A DNA stretch of 64,000 bases from Membranipora membranacea. Taxonomy: Eukaryota; Bryozoa; Gymnolaemata; Cheilostomatida; Membraniporidae. The translations under genes and the position numbers were made by a program. Below are positions 36,901 through 49,100 of this stretch, in pieces; the stretch's first letter is position 1; each line of letters starts with the position of its first letter. The stretch is taken from positions 38,626,001-38,690,000 of the forward strand of contig OU612065.1 in NCBI GenBank assembly GCA_914767715.1, written 5' to 3'. The notes below the pieces were generated by a model. The model did not search any database, had not been told where the DNA came from, and was given only the letters and a program-made list of their open reading frames with translations.

Positions 36901-39900
36901 CAAGTTCCATATCAAACACTTTCTCAGATCAATATACTATACAACCGACACCAATTATCATGTTTATTTATTAAATAATAGATTTTGTTGATCACGGGGC
37001 AATGTTTGCCACTTGATATATTTCACAACTTGCAAACAGATAACCAGACGCTATTACAGAGAGTTTTGCATGTTTGTAGATAATGGCGTCGATGTTCTAT
37101 GAGGCCAGTACTCGTACGAGCTGTTCGTTCTCAGCTGCCATGCAGAGACTGGGTGGTAGTGTCATATATTCAGATCAGCATTCCTCATCTCTGTCTAAAG
37201 GAGAAAGTCTCTCTGGTATGGTGACATTGTTAACATTTATACAACTTTTACAAGTAGAAGCAGCCGAGAAACCGAGCATATTAGATCACATATTATAGTA
37301 CATTTGTGACAACTGGGAGAAGTTTTCTAAGCATATAAAGTTCGCAGGCTGTACATTTAAAGCACTGGGGAATAAATTCACCTGATTTGCACTTAAGTAA
37401 CAACTTGATTATTGTCAACGCACAAAAAAACTATTCCTGAGCTCCATACCTCTGTGAACACTATGAAAATTATAGATACTGTGAATATGATGGCCGGTTA
37501 TGCTGATGTACTGGTGATCCGACATCCAGAGAGAGGTGCTATACAGCAGGCTGTCACTAACTCACAGACACCTGTCATAAGCGCTGGGGAGGGAACAGGA
37601 GAACATCCCACACAGGCCTTACTAGATGTGTTTACTATAAGGGAAGAGATAGGAACAGTCAATGGACTAACTGTAAGTACGCATAAGATAGCAAACTTTG
37701 CATGGGTTACCGAAAGTGTCTTAGATAATGAAATGTCACAAACAACGACCCAGGCAGTTTGAAAACTTAAACTAACAAGAGAGTATTGTTGGTTTTAATT
37801 TTATAAAGGGAATTTTTTTAATATTCATATTGATGAAGACGCTGTATAAATATAATTACTGGCTATGACTATTTACAACATTGCCTATGAGATAATTTAT
37901 CTTCTTATTAATCGATTTGCTCAACTCCCAGCCGCAGCGTGGTATGATCATTGTGTGTGTGTGTGTTGGTACAGGCTATGGACAGAACACACAACCATGG
38001 AGAATTCTCTTTGATGCAACTTATTTCCTTTATACTACTATATTATGAACTTTATTTTACACCGATCAATGCAAGAAACAAATAAGAGGGAAGAAACTAC
38101 AGTGCGAAGAAACTAGGACCTTACCAATAATCATATTGAATTATTATCCCAGATAACGATCGTAGGAGACCTGAAGCACGGAAGGACAGTGCATTCGTTG
38201 GCCAGAATTCTCACACTGTATAAGATTAGAGAGTTTAGATATGTATCTATGGAATCTCTGGGAATGCCTAAAGATGTCATGGATTATGTGGAGAGCATGG
38301 GTATCAAACAGGTCAGAAAATGTCACATTTATTCACCAATGCAAATACCTCTAGATGTCTCTGCCTTATTCTCAATAGTATAGCGATTCCACTCAGAATC
38401 ATTTGCATAATGCCAAAAGTAACTATTGATTTATCTCCCCAATAGCAGGGCATATATAACTCATGTGGTAAGAACACAATTTCGGTCAGCGCTAGAAATA
38501 TCTTATGTCCCCTAAATTCATTTTTCATGACTGAGATAAGGAGGTTCTCTCTCCTCTTCATGTAAATTATTCTCTCCAGGATTGGAGCTCTTACAGACAC
38601 TGTGCTCCTATATAACATGGTTACTCAGATATGAGGATTACTCCATGTGACCACGTCATTCCATACTCTAACCCTACTTGTTTGTGATATTATAAGGAAG
38701 TATATGAGAGCTTGGAGTCGGCTCTTCCTGATACTGATGTATTATACATGACCAGAATACAGCGAGAGAGATTCTCATCCCAGGAGGAATATGAGCGACT
38801 CAGCGGACAGTTTGTCATCACCCCCAAATTAATGACTAAAGCTAAGAAGAAGATGGTGGTCATGCATCCGCTACCAAGAGTGTTCGAAATCAGGTGAGCT
38901 GGCTCAAGTGAATACTAGCTCAAGTGAATACCAGCTTGAGTGTCTAAGCTGATTTTATGGGGTTGGCAGGGGTGCCCACACCCACTATCAGCCAGCCGAC
39001 TCTCAAACCAGCTTGGTTACTCAGGCTAAGTGAATACATATGTTCTGTGTGGTAAGAAGTCATTGTAATGTCGGGCAGTAACTTGAGTAGTGATTCTCAC
39101 AATCATAGGGTGTTTACTATTAGTTTGACTCAGAGGAAGGTGCAGTGTATCGAACTCTGTATTTATTGTTTGGTTTGGTCACTGACTGTGACTGTGACCC
39201 ATGAGGTCAGTATACTACATGATATCACAGGATGTATTATATCTTTTCTCTGTGATATCATTATGGAATTTTAGTATGATTTACTGAGTACATGTTTTTT
39301 TATGTATGTTGCAAATGATGATTGGAATGGTTTCGAATTCGGTCAAAATAATCAAAAGCCAATGCTTGTCCCCTATCCATATATATACATCCTATATATT
39401 TCTCTAATGACGGGTGTTTGTGATGGTTACGCGATGTAACACTGAATATTGAGAATGTAGCGTGTAAAATTTTGAAGCAAATCCGTCTGCTCAACCTCCT
39501 GAGACAGCTCTAGATGTTTTTTTGTAACTAGATTGCTACTCCCATAAAATTACATTTGTGTATCGATTCAGCTACCTTGTAGGAAGAAAATATGCAATGA
39601 GAATTTGAATGAGTAAGAATGTGTTACTGATTGGGAAAACGCCAAGTTTTAATATTGTTTTTTATTGACCAATTGATTGATAGTTTATAACACTCAATTT
39701 TCTTAGTTGAGGAACTATAACCTAGCTCGGCACGTTTTATTTTGGTTTGAATACTATCCATGTATGTTGCTAATTCTTTATCTTGTATAATTACAGCACA
39801 TCTGTTGACTCTGACCCGAGAGCTGCTTACTTTAGGCAGGCTGAGTATGGTATGTATGTGAGGATGGCTCTACTAGCCTTGGTACTCGGCAGGAGTGTGT

Positions 39901-39905
39901 GGTAA
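13834..39905 (+). CDS. CAD: CAD trifunctional protein (CPSase II / ATCase / DHOase), complete
   Basis: Thirty-nine exons joined by GT-AG introns give a 6717-base coding sequence (2238 residues plus stop; human CAD is 2225). All exon phases are consistent. The start ATG at 13834 ([16 protein letters not shown]) is preceded in frame by TGA TGA, which fixes it; the last exon ends LVLGRSVW then TAA at 39903-39905. A poly(A) signal AATAAA lies at 40258. The cytosolic protein makes carbamoyl phosphate from glutamine, bicarbonate and ATP, condenses it with aspartate, and cyclises the product to dihydroorotate: steps 1-3 of UMP synthesis. Catalytic residues are listed under the domain entries. Introns contain an antisense tRNA gene and a complete Kv channel gene. 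Exons 1-20 start at 13834, 14876, 15896, 16322, 16793, 17203, 18832, 19211, 19559, 20025, 20534, 21462, 22076, 22628, 23180, 23736, 24239, 24691, 25080 and 25559. Confidence 0.95.
13934..14450. repeat. CCGGATG-type motif cluster in CAD intron 1
   Basis: The first 500 bases of intron 1 are G+C-richer than the surroundings and hold about nine dispersed variants of the palindromic core CCATCCGGATGG (for example near 14088, 14200, 14337, 14362, 14400). Spacing is irregular, so this is a decayed repeat or a cluster of binding sites rather than a clean tandem array. No coding content. Confidence 0.5.
20347..20363 (+). repeat. Poly-C tract
   Basis: A homopolymeric run of about 16 C in CAD intron 10; a similar G run occurs at 15641-15648. 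Such tracts are prone to length error in assemblies. Confidence 0.9.
25883..25955 (-). tRNA. tRNA-Arg (anticodon CCT)
   Basis: A 73-base cloverleaf on the minus strand. The acceptor stem pairs GCCTCTG with CAGAGGT (including one G-U pair), the D-arm reads TGGCCTAATGGATAAGGCA, the anticodon stem CTGC/GCAG encloses the loop CTCCTAA with anticodon CCT, and the T-arm is GCGGGTTCGAGTCCCGC. A- and B-box sequences are intact, and no CCA is encoded, as is normal for eukaryotes. It lies antisense in CAD intron 20 (between exons ending at 25681 and starting at 26326). Confidence 0.93.
31789..33709 (+). CDS. Voltage-gated potassium channel (Shaker superfamily), nested in CAD intron
   Basis: Three exons, 31789-32735, 32914-33092 and 33417-33709, encode 472 residues. 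Residues about 15-108 form a T1 tetramerisation domain ([44 protein letters not shown]), closest in pattern to Shaw/Kv3 and Shal. S1 is about 161-182, S2 223-242, S3 253-277, S4 295-315, S5 318-345. The pore has the selectivity filter TVGYGD (386-391), and S6 is about 401-427. S4 keeps only Arg304 and Arg307 of the usual charge ladder, and S6 has [10 protein letters not shown] in place of the PVP-type bend. A poly(A) signal lies at 33931. It lies wholly within the intron between CAD exons 30 and 31, on the same strand. Confidence 0.9.
33910..34380 (+). other. Coding-like stretches of unknown origin in CAD intron 30
   Basis: After the Kv gene, two exon-like open stretches follow polypyrimidine-AG signals: about 33976-34129 ([18 protein letters not shown] and onward) and about 34233-34353 ([15 protein letters not shown] to NPFILIPE, then GTGATA). 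Their phases do not join to each other as drawn, and I recognise neither. They could be exons of an unidentified nested gene, alternative Kv 3' exons, or a relic. Confidence 0.25.
34777..35028. mobile_element. Nested hairpin element
   Basis: The inner unit 34777-34843 is a short foldback (TAGCCTTGTTACGCGGCC ... GGCCGCTTGACAAGGCTA). Its right part is the start of a larger inverted repeat: 34811-34890 pairs with 34950-35028 over about 80 bases with few mismatches and a 59-base loop. Related short hairpins are at 50028-50115 and 50578-50652. Confidence 0.75.
36637..39905 (+). other. CAD: CAD exons 34-39: aspartate transcarbamylase domain
   Basis: Exons: 36637-36869, 37080-37215, 37476-37672, 38153-38311, 38697-38893, 39797-39905. 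Residues about 1930-2238 form a complete ATCase: the carbamoyl-phosphate loop STRTS (1983-1987), [33 protein letters not shown] and [10 protein letters not shown]. It forms carbamoyl aspartate. The terminal exon encodes [20 protein letters not shown]. The last 30 or so coding bases are repeated shortly after the stop codon (39928-39960). Confidence 0.93.
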
Positions 39906-40894
39906 TCCGTAGGGGCGTGTGGTGATAGCCCTGGTACTCGGCAGGAGTGTGTGGTGATCTAATTACCTCTCACACTCAGCTGGTACCATAAAATGTCAAC
40001 ATGGGGATAAGAGTTAGTTTGATTGATGAGGGGTGTAATTTTGGTTTAACAAATGAATTTTGTAAAGAGAAGAATTTTTGCAGAGTCATTATGAATACAG
40101 CACGGACATTTTTGACTATAATTTCCACCTGATTGACTTATATTTCCACCTGTTTGACACTTCATATTGTAAGGTTGTTGTTTTTTCTGGGAGCCAGTTA
40201 TAAAAACCCATATTTTGGCGCTGCCTTATCAATATCATATTTTGTATTGTTGTATATAATAAACAGAAATTTTATAACAATCGGCCTGAAAAATTCCCTG
40301 TTATATATAATAATGTCATCCATCTTATAAAGCACAGGGAAAAACTGGTTGAGTACATCAGAATACACAAGACAAATTTACCAGTGAATCCAATCTTAAT
40401 TCCATCAGTTTGTGTATCATGGGCTGAACCAATCATGGAACCCAAAACCCTCATAGCCCATAATTATAGGGTTCATATGGGTAGCCCGTAGTTTAAGTTT
40501 GCGTGACCAGTTTTCAATGATACATAGCGTACTAATTAATGCTTCCTCTATTGCCTGAGAACCTTAGTCATTATTCTTATTCATTGGGGTGTGTCATCAT
40601 CTGTCTCCTAATAACAGCCTCTGTCAAGTTTCGCTACTTAGCTTGTCCCTCACCACTGATTTGGCTATTTTAGTTGTGGTTAATAGTCTTCACGCTTGTT
40701 TACCTAAGTGGTGGCAGTTCGCCTGCTCCATCCAATCTGTCACAAGCAACTTTTTCCTGCTCCAAAGCTTTCATCATCACTCAGCGATTGGTGGCCTTAC
40801 TTGGAGGTCTCCTATCTATAAATGACAATTGACTATTTCTATAATCAAAGAACATTCTGTAGTAGATTGAAGATTGATTGCCAAGTATCAGAAG
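39906..40894. other. CAD 3' flank and intergenic space
   Basis: The region contains a repeat of the last CAD codons (39928-39960), a plausible CAD poly(A) signal at 40258 and the promoter region of the CUB receptor gene. No other gene was seen. Confidence 0.5.
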
Positions 40895-43800
40895 ATGGAC
40901 AAGCTTACATTTTCAGCTCTTTTTGCCATACTTCTAGCATCAACCAAAGGTGAGGAATTCAGACGTGGTCTTAATATTATAGTTGACTTTTTATCAAAGT
41001 GTTGGTGAAAAATATATAGCACTCAAACTGATAGAGGCATTTCATTATCAACCAGTTTTGTGTAGGGAAAGTGGTTGATAATAAAATGCCACTACCAGCT
41101 ATCCCGGCAAGCTTTGAGCGCTTTAACTAGGTGACCATTTTTCATGCGTTTTGTAGGAGACCATACACCAGTTTATATGGATGAGGTGACAAACGGACAG
41201 GAGGTCAACTTAACAGGAGAAATTATCAGCCATAGAGGATATCCATCTACAGAGTATCCACCTGACATTAACACAAGAGTCAGCCTTCCTTCCCTAGACT
41301 ATAGCTTAACTAATATCATCATTCTCACCTTCGATTTCTTTGATATCTCCGACTTCTTTTATTACGAGGGAGATGACTTAAACTCCTCAGACTTTTACAA
41401 CGATAACACATGTAGCCAAAGTGATAAGCTGTTCGTGACGGGTAGGAACCTTTGTAACAATGCAGCACGTTACCCTGGTGTTGGTATCTCAACCAGGCGA
41501 GTACTTAGCTCTGCTGCGACATCAATCATACAGTTCTCAACAAACAGTGACATATACACAGCAGGTGGCTTTGTACTCCAATATACAGGTGAATAGAGAT
41601 TCTGTTACACACAGAAACCAATAATAATATGTTGATATCGGATTTGTATCACTAAATTCCATCTTTCTCATGTAACTCTAGTATCAACATAATCCTAGGG
41701 GGAAGGGGCCTTTTAGCCTCGCCGTGTCAAGACAGGCTAGGGTCTGTTGGTCCTAATGATTTTTTCAAGAACACAAATTTGTATGTCCCTAAAACCTGCA
41801 GATACAAGTGAAAAGCAGTTAAATCCATCTTTTCATCATGTTATCCTCCTAGCCCTATTGTATATGCAATAACTATGTCCTGTAATGTTATGTGCCAGAA
41901 AGGCAGTTGGGCGTTAGGGCTGAAGTTTCACATTATTTGCAAAAAAAATTCTGCCGATATTATCCTAATGGTTTGTTACCCTCTATATAAGCTATTGTAA
42001 TGGTCGAAAAATGCTCTGACTTGTCTATAATATTGTCTTTTTTTTATTTTCAGTTGCCAGTGCGATATATCCCAGTCTCAATCCTTATCAAAATGGCAAC
42101 AGTGACTTACTGGCACCAGAAGGATTCATAGTCAGCCATGCATATTACCCAGAATTCGATTACTTCAGACGTTCAGACACCAGGCTGATTCTGCGAGGCC
42201 TACAGTCTGGTCAGAATGTAGCCCTAGATTTCCATCACTTTGACTTGTATTACACAGCTAACGCTCCGGGCTGTAACCAGGATTTCCTCGAAGTAGTCGA
42301 TATTTCAAATACAGATTTGGGCTATATAAGATTTTGTGATGATCCAGATTATAAGCCCTTGTATAACAGGACGTACTATGTAGCGGCAAGAAGCAACTCC
42401 ATTACCTTTAGGTTTGCCTCAAATGACTACAACTCAGTGGATAAAGGATTTCTCTTCAAATACACAGGTGAGCTTGTTTGTCCGTGTCCTCTCATATTGT
42501 TGCCCAACTGATCACATGATCTATGACTGTCTAAGCCATATATAGTGGCGTTCGGGATGAGGAGTATCCCATAATGCATTGTTCTGAAATTCTCAGGGAG
42601 ATCAGGTCTAAAATATATATCTATGATATAAAAAGCAGTATTATATGGTTGATCTCTGGGAATTCCAGGTCAGAGGGAAAATGTATTATAGATGGGCAAA
42701 ATATGTGAATTAAGCCATCGTACCTAATTCATTCGTTTTGAAAGCAAGTACAGTGTACTTGGGGAAAGTAGTGAGTCAATAATAGTCATTATGCTGATTT
42801 AAGAAAGTTATGTTGATGTTGACAAACGTATCATCATGAATAATGGTTAAGAACGGAACTACTGTTATAGTAGCTGAATATGCATTCAGATTTTCTTTGT
42901 GTTTACAGTCCTTCCTTTATCGGCCACAACACCAGAAGTGACACCAACCAGGAGCAGCCCAACAACCACCTCACCTAATACAGGTATGTGTTACATTTCT
43001 GCGATGACATTTGCATATATATTATTATGATTAACTCAAAGTCTAGTCTCAGGTACAAGTGAGTGATCAACAAGTACACTGCAGGTATAATCTTATATCA
43101 CATCATTATACTTGATTCGCTCACCCTTAGTCTGAGTACCCAGCTGGTAAGTCTTTGAAATTTGTGGCTTAAACCGAAGTAATCAACATAGCTCACAATT
43201 AAATGTCGACTATCCAATAATTGGGCGTCATCAGATTTTGGAGCTCGACTTGGCGACAAGTTTCTCGATCACACAATCTCAAAGCTTGATCTACAAGAAA
43301 TTATAGATATGCAACAAGGATGCTCAACTTGTAATTGTAATCCTACATGTATGCGTCATAGGCGACTTGACAATGCATGGTGTGCGTGTTGTTCGATGCA
43401 TAGTCTCAGTTAATTACAGTGTTTCGAAAAGGAGGATCTTAGTACATAATACACGCTCTTATGATGTATGAGTTTTGATCGTGTAAATATTTATTAAATT
43501 TCAGGTTCCTCCACACCATTCCCAAACACTACTCAGTCAAACAAAGGAAATGTTACAGATGCTCTGGTTGTAAAACCTCGTCCAAGTAAAAAGGGAAATA
43601 ATGGTGCTGCTATAGGAGCAGGTGTCGGGGTCAGCGTAATTATTCTCATAGTCATTGCTGTCGTGATTTTCATCATATTCAAGAAGAGGAAAGATAAAAA
43701 GTAAGACGCATTTTGCAATGACTTTATTTGTAAACAGTTTAGATCTATCTGCTGAAATGATCCCAAATATTTAATTTAATTCAATTTCTGATACGTCCAT

Positions 43801-45569
43801 ATAAGGTCATAATAATGCATTGTATACTAAGCATTGTGTGGGTCATAGAGTTATTATATACTCTATACTCTACCACAATATATACACAGCTGAGAGGAGT
43901 TGTAGAGATAGGAAAGTAGTCCCATGTACATGCATGGTGGGGAACCAACTCATGAGACGACGATTAGGCATTCCTATAATTAATGGACCGTTATATGCTG
44001 CCCATGGCTACATCACATTACATGGTAGATTACACCTGTTAGTGCAAAGTGACAATGAGAGGCTGTAAAATATTGTTATAATCCGTTCTATGAATAAATC
44101 TTTATTATAGTTTGCTATCTGCCCACAGGCCCTTCTCATCTGCGCACACGGAGCACATTTACGACTTACCTCCTGGAGTAGAGAGGAGAAATAGATCTCA
44201 GAATACTCATCAGATCTCTGTAGTAACTCCTCACAACAGCTGTAAGTGTACCATGAGCATCCCGGGCTAAACATCACTATTAGCCTCACACTGGAGAAAG
44301 ACGGAGGAATACAACTCTCGTATTTATCTTATCATTGCTGACACCAAATTTCATGATTTTAAAGTATTATTGCATCATGGGAATCACTATTCTTAGTCTT
44401 CAGTCACGAGACTGGGACTGTAATCAAAGCTAGCTTTCAGACTTTTGGTTGCGCTTTGAGTATCCAGGAATAACCGTGATAGTATGAGCTCAACCAACTA
44501 ATAACGTACCTATCGCTGGTAAAGTTCCGATAACTATTATAATAATTTGTGTTATTCAAAGATTTATTTCTCCAAGTGAAGTTACTCCTGAATATCTGCT
44601 TCTCAACATTCTCCAGACTCAGTATTTCCTGGTATTCTTGCAGATGATTATTACAACTTGCCTGATGTCGTAGCGGGATCAGCCCCCAGTAGAAAAGCTT
44701 CTAAGTCAAGGCGATCATCAGCTGCCGATAATAAAGCCTATGTACAGTCTAACAAACATAAGAAGTCTGAGTATATACTGGCTTACCAGCCTTCTATAAA
44801 CGAAGGGGCAAACCATGAGAGAGTCATAGTCGCTACTCGCGGCTATGATTCGGCAGAGGAGGAGTCAACAGAAAATGCTATATACGATCTGCCTGCTGAC
44901 ACATATCAGGCTGTTGGAAATGGTGGACAACTTTACGAAAACCTGGCTACAATCAGAAGGTAAGGGCTGGATCAAGATGTTATGATAAGTTTAGAATGTG
45001 AAATACAGTATGAAATACAGAAAGTCGGTATGACGTTGTATCACTGTCCATTTGCCACCATATTAATCTTATGATAATCGTACAGTGAACCGTCTGATGG
45101 TGTGCTTTCCTTGTGTGAAATTAGTTTGTTGATCGACTACAATCTCTGACTCACTTCATTTATATGGGATCGGTCTGGAACTGTAACATCTGATTGGTTA
45201 AAACGTAAGAACATTGCACAATCAATCGAGAATGCTCAATATGGTCCTGTGTTCAAGGATTTCTCTTGAAATCCTTGCTGTGTTGTGCACATGAATGATT
45301 GTGATGGGGGCTATACCCTCCAGAGAGCAGGTGGCTCACACCAATTATTGTGGTCATAGACTTCATACAGCATATTTCAAGTCTTTGATTGGTTGGATTT
45401 GTATAACAATTTTATCCTATTATCTTGAATGTTTTAAATTAACAGACAGCAAGAGGAGAAGGATATCGCTGATGAATACGGCGTGGTGATGGCTTCTACA
45501 AAAAGTAATTTTAAGAGAAAACCGAGCCGCACTAGTGGACTAGTGGATAACGACTTGTATGGATCTTAA
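40895..45569 (+). CDS. Single-pass CUB-domain receptor with tyrosine-motif cytoplasmic tail
   Basis: Eight exons: 40895-40949, 41157-41588, 42054-42467, 42909-42983, 43505-43700, 44129-44241, 44644-44959, 45446-45569; 574 residues, all phases consistent. Exon 1 encodes a signal peptide (MDKLTFSALFAILLAST). Exons 2 and 3 each encode one CUB domain bounded by phase-1 introns, with GFVLQYT and GFLFKYT endings; the first disulfide cysteines of the standard CUB fold appear lost. Exon 4 and early exon 5 form a Thr/Ser/Pro stalk. The transmembrane helix is about 359-384, followed by KKRKDK. The tail of about 190 residues has Tyr402 (YDLP), Tyr432 (YNLP), Tyr509 (YDLP), Tyr526 (YENL) and further tyrosines. 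CUB modules mediate extracellular protein binding; the tail implies SH2-dependent signalling. I do not recognise an orthologue. Confidence 0.85.
41036..41090. repeat. Short hairpin repeat, family A copy 1
   Basis: Arms 41036-41054 (GGCATTTCATTATCAACCA) and 41072-41090 pair with one mismatch around a 17-base loop. The right arm continues CACTACCAGC. It lies in intron 1 of the CUB gene; a related hairpin is at 61547-61622. Confidence 0.7.
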
Positions 45570-46151
45570 GACATGCTGGATGATAGAGTTTACCTGATGC
45601 TGAGGAGAAGCATCAAGTGTTATACAAGTTTTGATGTATATTATGCTGCCATTTCTTTTGGTCACAAGTTTTTTCTTGCCTACTCTTATGTTTTTTTATG
45701 ACTTTATTGGCATTATTTTATCGTTGATGTTAAAAGCTGAAGATTTTTGATCATTAACTAAAAGTATGTGCATTGTTGCCAGTGTAATATTTATTATTTA
45801 GTTGAGTTTATTCGTATTCATGACATTCCATTGCTGATGAAAGAGCGAAATTAAAAAAAGTGAAAGGTTAGCAGCCATAAATTGCATAAGTTTTAAAATC
45901 AGCTCAGTGTTTCACTTGGACTTTCTAGCTATTTATTTAATAAATCATAATGCTCTCATAGCTTCTGAAGTCAATGACACGATCATAATTATTATTTTGC
46001 AGTAAGGTTATAATCATGAAGTATATCCTTACTCTGTGTTATAATCATGAAGTCTCTGTGTTATAATCAAGGAGTACTGATAACAGGTGATACATGCCGA
46101 CATTCAAATTCCCTGAGTAAAAGTATCTCATCCAGGAATACTGAACCTGAA
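45570..46151. other. Convergent 3' ends of CUB receptor and SLC16 gene
   Basis: Only 582 bases separate the stop codons of the convergent genes. A plus-strand AATAAA at 45939-45944 and a minus-strand AATAAA (TTTATT on plus) at 45932-45937 lie side by side, so the two 3' untranslated regions probably meet or overlap. A short repeat of TGTTATAATCA(T/A)G is at about 46000-46070. Confidence 0.55.
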
Positions 46152-49100
46152 TTAGGGATTGTCCTCCCTTGACAGTTTTCGCTCTTTGACAGCTCTGATG
46201 ATGGGTATTAGGATAGTCATCACAGAAGCGAGAATCAGCATCGATCCACTAAAGGCAAATACATACTCATACCTTCCTGTTTTGTCGAATATGAAACCTG
46301 AAATGTTGGAAGAAAGATTGTTGAAAAGGCTAGTTTGTCTCTCTTTAAAGACTTATGGTAATGCCAATGCCTATCCGAATATCAACATAATCATATACCA
46401 TTGGAATGGTGCTTGAATGTGAATAGATGAGCAAAAATTTAACGGCGTTGTGTAATTTAAGTGAAGGATCAAGTTTTTGTTCAGCTATTTACATTAAGTA
46501 GCCTGTAGCTATCCAACGGTAAATGGTAAGTCAATCTAATCAGATCAGTCATTGACATTACCTCAAACAGTATTGCCTACAATATTTGTGGCAGGTTGGA
46601 GCACAACTGTGTCCTAAGGACCAGTTGAGAAAACAGTAAACGCCCTAACCCATTGAGCCTGCAAAGCCCATATTTCATATTTAGCTTAAGCACAGCACAC
46701 ACTTGCACTGGGTCGTTGGCAGTGGCACTGAATAGTGTCCCTTCCGAGGACCTAGCAATAAAGTCAAGCATGACAATGAATTATGGAAAAGAACTCCTTG
46801 GAGTTCTTGTGTTTGTCCTCCCCTGCGAAAGGGAAGACAACTAATTAAGAAATTCATGCATTGTTATAGGTTTTAGGTTTAGGAGGACTTGAGCTGCTCT
46901 GTTCTGTACCTAAGTATATCTCAACACTTACGACACTAACCTGCTGCAGCAGGAAATAGCAGTGTCGGGACAATCACACTTAAGCTCTGCATACCAAATC
47001 CACTCATCAAACTCTGCACCCCTATCAGGTCACCCAAGGTCATTGTTAGCATACTTATGTAGCTGCCTAGTGAGAAAAACATAAATATAAAGTAAGACGA
47101 TAGCTGAAGAGAGACTAGGCCATAATGTTAATAAATATTCTTATTATGAGCAAGCTGGCGCAAAGAGTCTACATTTGCCTCCGCTATCAAAAGGTTTAGT
47201 TTTCAACCATATGCTGCAGGCTGACACTCACAAATCAAACTTGAAATATAAGCTAACCCGTTGATTTTTTCACATTTTTTGATATTATGTGACGAATTTT
47301 TCAAGTACGTTCATTACCTGTGGTGATTCCATAAAGAGAGGCATAGAACATCTGGGCTGTAAGTGTAGGTCCAAAGCTGACAAGAGAGAAACTTCCAGCA
47401 AGCAATGCGCTGGCAAAGAACATATAGAATCTCTTGGCTTTAATGGGTTGAACATCAACTATAAAGCCCATAGCTGGCCTTGTAAGTAAACTGGACAGCC
47501 CCATGATGGAGATGAGAAGACTTCCATTTGACTTAGAGATGCCGTAGGAGACTGCTCTGGCCGGCATAAACGCAGGAGAGATGATCATACAGGACGAAAA
47601 TATACTATGTGTCAAGTTGAAGAAAGTGTATTTGTAGTCCTTGAACAGTTTGAAGTTGAAGGCTGCCTTCAGAGTTTGGCAAAAGGTTTTATGCTGTAGA
47701 TCTCCAGTATTTTTCCTTGTCAATGGATCAGTTTCTTTCGGTTCTTTTAACTCATTCTCAGTGAGAATTGAATCGTAAGCATAAGTTATCTTCTCCTCAT
47801 TCTCGTGATTCATGGAAAAAGCTTTGTTGTCAACACCTTTTTTATCCTGTGATTTGTTTGATTGAAGTTTGAGGGCGGCTTCAGGAGTTATGATCAGCGC
47901 ACCTGCAATGACACCTAGCAGAGCGATCCCGGCTAAGAACATACATGTGCTGCTAAATCCATACTTTGAGAACAGGTAGTTGGTCAACGGAGGGAAAACA
48001 ACTAATCCAATGCCAGTCCCACTGGTTGATATGCCATTTGCAAACCCTCTTCGCTTATCGAAGAAATGATTAACTAGGGCCATTCCTATCTGCTGATAAA
48101 CACCGAATCCTACACCTGTTTAAAATGAGTAAAAATAACGTCAAGATGGGATGGCCTCGCCTTGATTACTTAAAAAACTGCCCTGTAGGGAATATTGAAC
48201 CTTTTAAACTGGCAAGCTTGGAGCATTTTTAAGCGCTTAAGTTTGTTGTTGTCGTCCAAAGAGGAACCTCATGAAATTATAACACTATTGTTGGGATGCA
48301 GTGATAGTCTTCTGGAAGCATGAGAAATAACCTAACAAGCCAAGGTGAAGGAAGAAGCCTTGCTGAATATTCTAAAACATAGATATAGGTTTACCTGCAA
48401 TCACTCCGAAAGTTATATAGAGGTGGGCGACGCTGCTGGCAAACGCACTTGAGAACATACCAAGTGCAATCAAAAGTGAGCCAGCTATGGTCACGATTCT
48501 ACATCCCAGAAACTCCTTCAAGGCAATTACCAATGGACCTGGGATAAACAAAATAATAATATTAAGGCCAGAAAATATTTTTAAGATCACACCTCGGATC
48601 CAATCAGACATCTTAAAGTTCTAAATCAAAGAGTATCCCATAATGCTGCCAAAAGTTTAAAAGTTAGATCTGACATAAAACTATAAGGCTCCAGGGTGAC
48701 GATGCAATATGGGTTAGTTATATGATAGTCACAATGCAGGTTGGGGACATTGATATATATTGCTGTTTAGTAAGAAACAGAAGATTGGGGTGCCCCTAAA
48801 GAGGGATGCGAGGTGCCATAAATCCTCATACTGAGAACGTGATACCAGGGAGGGTGATACATCCTAGAAAACTAGAATGTATCCTAGAGGTGAGGCCGTG
48901 GAAGACCTCCTGAACTGAGTGTGCAGCAAGATGCCAAAACTGAAACTGGAACTTATCGGCCATTAGCAATAACACTTTGATCTTAGCCAATAAGCCGAGA
49001 AGCGATATATATATTATATGGATGAGGGCTACGACCGACCCTGAACAAGAATATGGCTATCCATGTCTGGTTGCCGGACCGCATTTCTCATCTTTGATTG

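Noticed and set aside
46159-46416. Plus-strand open frames repeated near 46159 and 54660
   Set aside because: They are opposite-strand shadows of the last exon of the two SLC16 genes, which explains their near identity.
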